A stretch of DNA of 64,000 nt from an uncultured Brachyspira sp. GTDB taxonomy: Bacteria > Spirochaetota > Brachyspiria > Brachyspirales > Brachyspiraceae. This document shows positions 35,730 to 42,107 of this stretch, in pieces. The stretch spans positions 61,178 to 125,177 of the forward strand of contig NZ_CAJUPR010000008.1 in NCBI RefSeq assembly GCF_910588665.1. Reading direction: 5' to 3'. The position numbers and the translations under genes are program-made. Numbering within the stretch: the stretch's first letter is position 1; each line of letters starts with the position of its first letter. Under the pieces are notes generated by a model. It had not been told where the DNA came from and searched no databases. It worked only from the letters and a program-made list of their open reading frames with translations.

Positions 35730-35793
35730 ATAAAAAATTGTTCGCTTATTTTTTTGTGAATGATAAATCATTCACAAGCTCATAATTTTTTAT
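35730..35793 (-). repeat. 64-bp palindromic dispersed element, copy 6
   Basis: Arms ATAAAAAATT (35730-35739) and AATTTTTTAT (35784-35793). The inner stem TTGTGAATGA-TAAA-TCATTCACAA is a perfect 10-bp hairpin unlike that of any other copy. The right arm contains the stop codon (35790-35792) of the CMD-family gene. Confidence 0.75.
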
Positions 35794-36635
35794 TGTATAG
35801 AGTTAATTACAGCTAGAGCATTTAAAGTTCTAGGATATCCTATATAAGGTATGCATTGCGTTACAGCTTCTATAAGCATATTTTTATCATTTCCTACTGC
35901 TATATTTGCATTAGCATGGGCAGCAGCCTGAGGTTCTGCACCGCCTAAAGATATTATCATTATGAAAGTTAAAAGCTCTCTAACCTGCATATTAAGTCCG
36001 TTTCTTGTATAAAAATCCCCGAAGCAATTAGCCGATAAAAAGTTCTGAATATGCTTTTGATTTAGAGGTGCATTATTATGGGCATCTAATATTCTTTGTC
36101 CGAAAGTATTAGTTTGTACTTCCAATCCTTTATAAAATCTGGTTTCTTCTGTAACAGTAGATTGAGACTCTACAGGAAGAGATATATTTCTTTCTTTGAA
36201 TACCTTATTAGCTTCTTCTAATGCAGCAAAAACTCTTGGAAATCCCACATAAGGAGCACATTGATATAGCGCCTCTTTTATTTCAATAGGACTAACTCCT
36301 ACATTCAAAGCTGTTTCTACATGATTTTTTATCATATCAGTGCCATAAGAAGCTGTTAAAGAAACTAAGCTTACTAATTCTCTTAATTTAGGATCTAAAG
36401 AACCATGATTATAAACTTCGCCGTATAGAAAATTATTCAATATATTTTCTAAGTCTGTATCATCTGCTTTAGTTACAGATGCATCCCGCTTTAATAAGTC
36501 ATTATATTTATTTTTTGCTTTTTCCGTCATATTTAAATTTACTCCTTTGTTTTGAATATTCTTATAGCCGTCTGCGCATGAAAATACAAAAATACTGCAT
36601 GCTATCATAATAAAGTTTTTAATATATTTTATCAT
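35790..36635 (-). CDS. Carboxymuconolactone-decarboxylase-family lipoprotein (double CMD domain)
   Basis: The 281-residue protein starts at the ATG preceded by AGGAGA (an upstream ATG would bury this site). A lipobox IFVFSC (about residue 20) marks a lipoprotein. Two CMD domains follow: RELVSLVSLTASYGTDMIKNHVETALNVGVSPIEIKEALYQCAPYVGFPR (about 75-140) and RELLTFIMIISLGGAEPQAAAHANANIAVGNDKNMLIEAVTQCIPYIGYPRTL (215-275). No CxxC is present, so AhpD-type peroxidase chemistry is unlikely. CMD genes sit near AdhR-type regulators in other bacteria (yraC in B. subtilis), and here the MerR operator lies upstream of the operon. Substrate unknown. Confidence 0.85.
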   Translation of the reverse strand: MIKYIKNFIMIACSIFVFSCADGYKNIQNKGVNLNMTEKAKNKYNDLLKRDASVTKADDTDLENILNNFLYGEVYNHGSLDPKLRELVSLVSLTASYGTDMIKNHVETALNVGVSPIEIKEALYQCAPYVGFPRVFAALEEANKVFKERNISLPVESQSTVTEETRFYKGLEVQTNTFGQRILDAHNNAPLNQKHIQNFLSANCFGDFYTRNGLNMQVRELLTFIMIISLGGAEPQAAAHANANIAVGNDKNMLIEAVTQCIPYIGYPRTLNALAVINSIQ

Positions 36636-36654
36636 TTTATGTCTCCTTTTAATA

Positions 36655-37080
36655 TTATTCTGCAAGCTCTATAGTCATATTGAAATCTCCTTTTATATCA
36701 GATATTTTTGATACATCAGAAGCATTTTCAAATTTTCCTAAATATATTAAGTTATTTGAGTATCTGAAGTTTTTATAAAAAATCGCTATATTACCCCAAG
36801 GAGCATAATAAGTTATATCTCCTGCTTTAGGATTTATTCCATCTGGTTCATTTTGAGTATTTAGTTTTTTACTTAAATAAAATATTTTTTCTGTGCTGTT
36901 ATAATCTTCCGCTTTAATATTTAAAGGAAGAAGTGATAAAAAATCATTTCCCGCTTTTGAATCATTTATTAAAGCATAAATCTCATTTCTGTTAAAAGTT
37001 AATTTTATCCTTGTGTTTTGAGTAAAAGCATTCATCGTAAATATAATAAATAATATAAAAACTGTAATAATATTTTTCAT
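36655..37080 (-). CDS. Exported cyclophilin-like domain protein
   Basis: The 141-residue protein has a signal peptide (MKNIITVFILFIIFTMNAFT, about 20 residues) and the cyclophilin-like fold seen in small flavodoxin-associated proteins: IKLTFNRNEIYALINDSKAGNDFLSLLPLNI, KIFYLSKKLN, PKAGDITYYAPWGNIAIFYKNF and LGKFENASDVS. It is the intact member of three copies here; the others at 30041 and 34778 are broken. It lies 19 bp upstream of the CMD gene and 22 bp downstream of the cupin gene. Biochemical activity is not predictable. Confidence 0.82.
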   Translation of the reverse strand: MKNIITVFILFIIFTMNAFTQNTRIKLTFNRNEIYALINDSKAGNDFLSLLPLNIKAEDYNSTEKIFYLSKKLNTQNEPDGINPKAGDITYYAPWGNIAIFYKNFRYSNNLIYLGKFENASDVSKISDIKGDFNMTIELAE

Positions 37081-37102
37081 AAATTAATTATCCTATTTTT
37101 TA

Positions 37103-37621
37103 TTATTGATTTGTATAGCTGTAATATTCTTCATCTGTAACATGTTCAAGCCAAGTAACATTATTACCATTAGAATCTCCTGTTATAGCAATATGCTTCA
37201 TATAAGAATCATAAGAAGCACCATGCCAATGTTTTATATTTTTAGGACAATATAAAATATCGCCTGCCCTGAACTCCTGTATAGGCTTTCCTTCTTCCTG
37301 AGTAAGCCCTATTCCTTCCAATACTATTAAATGCTGTCCTAAAGGGTGAGTATGCCATGCGCTTCTTGCACCTGCCTGAAAGGTTACATAAGCTACGCTG
37401 AATTTTGAAGTTTCATTTGCTGATATTATGCTTTCAACTTCAACAGATCCTGTAAAATAATCTGATGAACCTGTTGATTTATTTCCTTCGCCGTTTCTAA
37501 TTAAAACGGTATTTGAAGGCGAAGCAGGATAAACATAAGAATTATTTCCTGATTTTGAACTGCATGATAATGCTGTAATAGAAATAATCAAAATGGATAA
37601 TATTAATAAAATACTTCTCAT
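37103..37621 (-). CDS. Cupin-domain lipoprotein
   Basis: The 172-residue protein has a lipoprotein signal (SILIISITALSC, lipobox LSC near residue 20) and a single cupin barrel. Metal ligands are visible: SAWHTHPLGQHLIVLEG (two or three His and Gln/Glu) and GDILYCPKNIKHWHGASYDSYMKHIAI. Such cupins often accompany CMD and aldo/keto reductase genes. It heads the minus-strand operon, 40 bp downstream of the MerR-type promoter, with AAAAGGAGAAAAA before the ATG. Substrate unknown. Confidence 0.85.
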   Translation of the reverse strand: MRSILLILSILIISITALSCSSKSGNNSYVYPASPSNTVLIRNGEGNKSTGSSDYFTGSVEVESIISANETSKFSVAYVTFQAGARSAWHTHPLGQHLIVLEGIGLTQEEGKPIQEFRAGDILYCPKNIKHWHGASYDSYMKHIAITGDSNGNNVTWLEHVTDEEYYSYTNQ

Positions 37622-37660
37622 TTTTTCTCCTTTTTTGTATTTGCTTAAAAATTGTTTTTA

Positions 37661-37691
37661 ATTATATCATTAGAGCTAACTCCAATGTCAA
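37661..37691 (-). promoter_or_regulatory. MerR-family promoter/operator (19-bp spacer) of the cupin operon
   Basis: On the minus strand TTGACA (37691-37686) and TATAAT (37666-37661) are consensus boxes separated by 19 bp, with the dyad CATTGGAG-TTAG-CTCTAATG across the spacer. It matches the site at 29586-29605 half-site for half-site with a different 4-bp centre. It faces the site at 29.6 kb across 8 kb, so two convergent operons share one regulator. Confidence 0.85.
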
Positions 37692-37780
37692 TAGTAAAAA
37701 TATAATTTTTTTATTTTGATTTATTAATCCTGCTTTGAAGTTATGCCGTTAAATTCATTTTCAGATTTATTAATTTATAT

Positions 37781-37813
37781 ATATTGTATTTTTTAGTTTT
37801 TTCTATACAATAT
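37781..37813. promoter_or_regulatory. 9-bp inverted repeat between divergent genes
   Basis: ATATTGTAT (37781-37789) and ATACAATAT (37805-37813) form a perfect 9-bp dyad with 15 bp between, upstream of the NYN-domain gene. It could be an operator or a transcript hairpin; function is not established. Confidence 0.3.
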
Positions 37814-37847
37814 TTTATAAATAATATATCATCGGCGGCATTATGAT

Positions 37848-38945
37848 ATGAAAAGAATAGGAATCTATATAGATTTAGAAAATATATCTCATTTAAGCTA
37901 TGAAGTCAATTTTGAATCAATGATTAATAATATATTTTCATTTTATAAAAATAATCTAAAGGATAAAGAAATATTTTATTCGGTAAAAAAAGCTTATGGG
38001 GATGCAAAATCCATAAAAAAATATTCTAAAAAATTAAGAGATTTGCATACTGATATCATTTATTCTGTGCCTATAAATAAAGCTAAAAATATGTCTGATA
38101 TGAAATCATCAATAGACGCTTTTGAAGATTTTATAATATATAAAAAAATAGATATTGCTGTATTTGTAACAAGAGATGTTGATTACAGCATTATTATGGA
38201 CAAATTAAAACGGTATGGAGCAATAACAGCTGTAGTTACAATATTCAACAATACTAAAAGAGATATATTTAAAAACTCCTGCAGTCATATATTTAAAATA
38301 GAGGATTATAAAACTGCCGACAAGCAGGAAAAAGAAATAAAAAAAGAAAACTCTATAAATAAGAATGAATTTTTAAATTTCTTTTATAACAGAGTATTAG
38401 AATCTTATAATGCAGGAGAAAATACTGAAGCTTTAAAAATATCTATTTCCGATATTTTAAGCAAAATAGATGAAGACTTTAATCTTGAAAAAGGAAAAAA
38501 TGCTGTAGAGCAAACTCAGTTCAAAAAAATTAAAAATGTTATTAAATTTTTAAATAACAATGAAATAGAAACAAAAATTTATAATGATAATATTTATATA
38601 AATGACATTAATAAATTTAAAAGTATTATGTCTGAAATTTTAGGATTAAATAAATCTGAAATAAGCGAAAAAAATTTCATATTATCATTTAAAGAAATAC
38701 TATGCGGCTATGAAGAAAACTTTATCATACCATTATCTAATACTATGAATGAAATCAATAAAAAATTTAAAATAGGAAATAATTCAAGTGCAGTAAAAAA
38801 CACAAAATTTAAAAAACCTGGCAAGTTTATCGATTATCTTTTAAAAAAAGAACTTCCTATTGAATTAAATAATAAAGGCAATAGTTTTATTATGAAAAAT
38901 AAAAACAGCGTATTAGAAATACTGGAAAATATATCTAATGAATAA
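37848..38945 (+). CDS. NYN-domain (PIN-like) protein with two C-terminal OST-HTH-like repeats
   Basis: The 365-residue protein starts with an NYN/PIN-like nuclease domain (1-150): Asp9 and Asn12 in IGIYIDLENIS, an acidic pair in SSIDAFEDFIIY and DVDYSIIMDKLKRYGAITAV, as in LabA/DUF88 proteins, which act on RNA. Residues about 170-255 and 270-360 repeat one helical/winged-helix pattern: ISDILSKIDEDFN...QFKKIKNVIKFL...IYI and LSNTMNEINKKFK...KFKKPGKFIDYL...FIM, resembling LOTUS/OST-HTH domains that bind RNA. Predicted RNA-binding nuclease; the target is unknown. tyrA-like gene follows with overlapping reading frames. No signal peptide. Confidence 0.75.
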   Translation: MKRIGIYIDLENISHLSYEVNFESMINNIFSFYKNNLKDKEIFYSVKKAYGDAKSIKKYSKKLRDLHTDIIYSVPINKAKNMSDMKSSIDAFEDFIIYKKIDIAVFVTRDVDYSIIMDKLKRYGAITAVVTIFNNTKRDIFKNSCSHIFKIEDYKTADKQEKEIKKENSINKNEFLNFFYNRVLESYNAGENTEALKISISDILSKIDEDFNLEKGKNAVEQTQFKKIKNVIKFLNNNEIETKIYNDNIYINDINKFKSIMSEILGLNKSEISEKNFILSFKEILCGYEENFIIPLSNTMNEINKKFKIGNNSSAVKNTKFKKPGKFIDYLLKKELPIELNNKGNSFIMKNKNSVLEILENISNE

Positions 38946-38970
38946 TAATATTAAAAAAGGAAATAAAAAT

Positions 38971-39816
38971 ATGATTGTTATAACGGTTATTGGAATGGGA
39001 TTAATGGGAGGGTCTTTAATTAAAGCTCTGAAAGCAAGCAGTCAAAATTATAATATATATGCTCTGGATACAAATAAAGAGAATATAGAAGCCGCTTTGA
39101 AAGATAAATATATAGAAAAAGGTTATTATAATTATGATAATATAGAAGAATGCATAAATATATCAGATATTATTATGATATGCACTATTCCTTCCATAGC
39201 AATAGATATTATAAATAAATACAAGCATTTAATAGATAATAATAAAATACTATCGGATTTCTGCGGAGTAAAAACGGATATTTTCAATAATACAAAAGAA
39301 AAAAAATATATAGGCATTCATACTATGACAGGAAAAGAAAAGGGAGGATATATTAATTCTTCAGAAACCCTATTTAGAAATTCTAATGCCGTTATAATAA
39401 ATAATGAAAATGCTGATAAAAATGATATAGAAATAATAAAAAAATTAGCTTATGATATAGGCTGCTCAAAAATAACTATGGCAACGGCGCAAAAACATGA
39501 TGAAATGATAGCATTCACAAGTCAGCTTATGCATATAATAGCATGCAGTATTGTCAATCATGATAGTTTTTTATCTTCTGCAGGTTTTGAAGGAAACAGT
39601 TTGATAGATCATACAAGAGTGGGCACAATAGATGCCGATATGTGGAGCGAACTTTTTTTATATAATAATGAATATTTATATATAAGCCTTGAAAAATATA
39701 TAAAATGTATGCATGATTTTCAAAAAGCATTAAAAGACAAAAATGTAAATGTATTAAAGAATCTGATGAACAGCTCTAATAATAAAAAAAAAGAGTGGAA
39801 TAAAATTAAGCTTTAA
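38971..39816 (+). CDS. tyrA: Prephenate dehydrogenase (TyrA family)
   Basis: NAD(P)-dependent oxidative decarboxylation of prephenate to 4-hydroxyphenylpyruvate, for tyrosine. The 281-residue protein has the Rossmann loop GMGLMGGS (8-15), the TIPSIAIDII stretch, SDFCGVKTDIF (S-D-x-x-[SG]-x-K-x-x-[IV] family motif), HTMTGKEKGG (the TyrA H-P-[MI]-x-G-x-E block) and THSM-like helix QKHDEMIAFTSQLMHIIA. No chorismate mutase or ACT domain is attached. The ATG at 38971 is preceded by AAGGAAATAAAA; an upstream ATG overlapping the NYN gene by 8 bp is possible. No other aromatic genes are close. Confidence 0.85.
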   Translation: MIVITVIGMGLMGGSLIKALKASSQNYNIYALDTNKENIEAALKDKYIEKGYYNYDNIEECINISDIIMICTIPSIAIDIINKYKHLIDNNKILSDFCGVKTDIFNNTKEKKYIGIHTMTGKEKGGYINSSETLFRNSNAVIINNENADKNDIEIIKKLAYDIGCSKITMATAQKHDEMIAFTSQLMHIIACSIVNHDSFLSSAGFEGNSLIDHTRVGTIDADMWSELFLYNNEYLYISLEKYIKCMHDFQKALKDKNVNVLKNLMNSSNNKKKEWNKIKL

Positions 39817-39827
39817 TTAAGATTAAT

Positions 39828-39854
39828 TATATGCCTCAGAAAAAGAGGCATATA
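39828..39854 (+). other. Hairpin without U tract after tyrA
   Basis: TATATGCCTC (39828-39837) pairs with GAGGCATATA (39845-39854) around a 7-nt loop. It is just downstream of tyrA but AAAATGAACG follows instead of T residues, so it is not a classical intrinsic terminator. Confidence 0.5.
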
Positions 39855-39917
39855 AAATGAACGCTTTCTTTAAATATAGAACCATAAACATAATAATATG
39901 TAAAAAATCATTATCAT

Positions 39918-39945
39918 TTGACATTATATATAATATTGCTATAAT
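39918..39945 (+). promoter_or_regulatory. Promoter of the RNase R gene
   Basis: TTGACA (39918-39923) and TATAAT (39940-39945) are both full consensus with a 16-bp spacer, 50 bp upstream of the start codon. A strong vegetative promoter is expected. Confidence 0.7.
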
Positions 39946-39995
39946 GAAGCAACTATAATAAAAAAATAAATTAAGTATAGGTAAGCATAAAAAAC

Positions 39996-41939
39996 ATGAA
40001 AATAATAAAGCTGTTAAAAAGAATTAATAGAGAAAAAGAACTTGATATTTCAGTTTATAAAAATAAATATATAGAAAATAAAAAAGATAAGCTTAGATTT
40101 GAAAAGATGCTTCAGAAATCTGTTTCAATGGGTCTTGTAATAAAAAAATCTAATACTCTGAAACTTACAAATGAAGGAAAAATATATTTAGATAAAGAAT
40201 TAAAAAAATCATCTGAAAAAGAAACAAGTATCTCTAAAAATAAAAAAAATGAAACAAAAAAGCAAAAGCCTCAGATAAAAATAGATATTAACAATGCTAA
40301 AAAGGATGCCGAGATAATAGCAAAATCATATAATGCACCTGTAGAGTTTTCAAAAAAATGTTTGTATGAAGCTAAACTTTTGCCTGACAGCATAGAAAAT
40401 GCAGAACTTGAATTTGACAGAATAGATTTAAGAGATATAAGAACCGTAACAATTGACGGATCGGATTCAAAAGACTTTGATGATGCTATAAGCGTAGAAA
40501 AATTAAATGATGGATATAAATTAGGAGTACATATTGCAGATGTAAGCCATTTTGTGGCTATTGGAAGCGCATTAGACATAGAGGCAAGAAAGAGAGGAAA
40601 CAGCATATATCTTATAGATACTGTTTATCCTATGCTTCCGCATGAACTTTCAAACGGTATATGTTCTCTTAATGAGAATGTAAGCAGATTTACAATGACG
40701 GTATTTATTATAATAGACAATAAAGGAAATGTAAAAGAAAGTAGTTTTCATAAAAGCGTTATAAAGTCAAGCAGAAGATTAACTTATGATTATGCAGAGG
40801 ATATTTTAGACGGCATAGAACAAGACGAAGATTGGCTTAGAGAATTATTAACAAATGCAGATGATGTAAAAAAAATACTTCTTCAAAAAAGAATAGAAAA
40901 CGGAAGCATAGAGTTTAATCTTAATGAAACACAGATAATATTAGATAAAGGCGGAAACCCTAAAGACTTTTTTATAGGAGAAAGAAAAGAAACCCATAAA
41001 ATAATAGAAGAATTTATGCTTCTTGCAAACTGCGAAGCGGCTAAAAGATTAAAAAATATAAAAGGCTCTATTTACAGAGTGCATGACAGTCCTGATAAGG
41101 AAAAGCTAGACACTTTTATAAAAATAGCATTTAACAGAGGATACAGAATTGCAAAAGATTCTGAAGGCAATTTAGATTTTCATTCATTTATAGAATCCAT
41201 AATGGGAAAACCTGACGAAAAATTACTTCTTACACTGCTGCTCAGATCAATGAAGCAAGCCGTATATGACATTCATAATATAGGACATTTCGGACTTGGT
41301 TTTGAATATTATACTCACTTTACATCTCCTATAAGAAGATATACAGACCTGCTTACACATAGGCTCTTAAAACTTTCATTAGAGGGAATAAATAATTTAA
41401 AACCATCTGTTTTGCAATTTTATACAAACTCTGCAAAACATTGCTCGCAAACAGAAAGAACGGCAATTGAATGCGAAAGAAGCTTAGCAAAAGTAAAGGC
41501 TGCAAGATTTATGAAAGACAAAGTTGGAAACGAATATAACGGAATAATAAGCGGAGTTACAAATTTCGGAATATTCGTTGAGATAGAAGACAGAGGAATA
41601 GAAGGCTTAATAAGATATGCCGCTTTAAAGTCGCATTATCATTATGATGAAAATGAACAGGCGGCATACAGCGAAGAAGATGCCAAATGGTACACATTAG
41701 GAGACAGAATAAAAATAACGGTTTATAAAGTTGATGTTAAAGAATTATTTATTGATTTCATACCTGCAGATGAATTCGATAATGCATTTAACAATAGGGA
41801 TATAATAGACGGAAGAGATTTTTTAAAAAAGAAGAAAAATAAAAAAGAAGTATATTCAAAAAAATCTAAACCGCATAAAAATAAAAAGAGAATCTCAAAA
41901 GACAAAAAAGAAAGAAAAAAATCTAAAAAGAGAAGATAA
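39996..41939 (+). CDS. rnr: Ribonuclease R family 3'-5' exoribonuclease
   Basis: Processive RNB-family exoribonuclease of 647 residues. An N-terminal winged-helix region (1-66) is followed by a Lys-rich linker, the RNB catalytic core with the acid cluster DGSDSKDFDDA (Asp157, Asp160, Asp162, Asp163), RGNSIYLIDTVYPMLP and HFTSPIRRYTDLLTHR, an S1 domain (about 520-600; GIISGVTNFGIFVEIEDRGIEGLI) and a very Lys-rich tail (610-647). E. coli RNase R has about 810 residues with two cold-shock domains before RNB; here those seem largely absent, leaving about 80-100 residues. RNA turnover role is by family. Confidence 0.9.
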   Translation: MKIIKLLKRINREKELDISVYKNKYIENKKDKLRFEKMLQKSVSMGLVIKKSNTLKLTNEGKIYLDKELKKSSEKETSISKNKKNETKKQKPQIKIDINNAKKDAEIIAKSYNAPVEFSKKCLYEAKLLPDSIENAELEFDRIDLRDIRTVTIDGSDSKDFDDAISVEKLNDGYKLGVHIADVSHFVAIGSALDIEARKRGNSIYLIDTVYPMLPHELSNGICSLNENVSRFTMTVFIIIDNKGNVKESSFHKSVIKSSRRLTYDYAEDILDGIEQDEDWLRELLTNADDVKKILLQKRIENGSIEFNLNETQIILDKGGNPKDFFIGERKETHKIIEEFMLLANCEAAKRLKNIKGSIYRVHDSPDKEKLDTFIKIAFNRGYRIAKDSEGNLDFHSFIESIMGKPDEKLLLTLLLRSMKQAVYDIHNIGHFGLGFEYYTHFTSPIRRYTDLLTHRLLKLSLEGINNLKPSVLQFYTNSAKHCSQTERTAIECERSLAKVKAARFMKDKVGNEYNGIISGVTNFGIFVEIEDRGIEGLIRYAALKSHYHYDENEQAAYSEEDAKWYTLGDRIKITVYKVDVKELFIDFIPADEFDNAFNNRDIIDGRDFLKKKKNKKEVYSKKSKPHKNKKRISKDKKERKKSKKRR

Positions 41940-41954
41940 TATTTAATCAATAAT

Positions 41955-41992
41955 AAAAGGCTTTCTTAATTCAATAAAGGAAGCCTTTTTAT
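41955..41992 (+). terminator. Intrinsic terminator of the RNase R gene
   Basis: AAAAGGCTTTCTT (41955-41967) pairs with AAGGAAGCCTTTT (41977-41989), 13 bp with one G-T pair, followed by TATTTA. The last T residues sit in the stem end (CCTTTTT). Confidence 0.8.
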
Positions 41993-42052
41993 TTATATTA
42001 TAATTATAAAATATATATTACTCAGTACTTAGTAATATAATAATAAATGCAA

Positions 42053-42090
42053 TAAAAAAAGCTTCTCATATCAGTATGAAAAGCCTTTTT
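42053..42090 (-). terminator. Intrinsic terminator of the TPR-NHL-vWA gene
   Basis: On the minus strand AAAAAGGCTTTTCATA pairs with TATGAGAAGCTTTTTTT around CTGA with two mismatches, and ends in a T7 tract. It lies 18 bp after the stop codon of the gene at 42108-44210. A 20-bp near-palindrome (42017-42036, ATTACT...AGTAAT) lies between this terminator and that of rnr. Confidence 0.75.
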
Positions 42091-42107
42091 GTTTATTATA
42101 AATTTTA

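Noticed and set aside
41723..41950. Small Leu/Phe-rich antisense ORF over the end of rnr
   Set aside because: Its composition arises from the reverse complement of the Lys-rich tail codons; no ribosome-binding site is evident.
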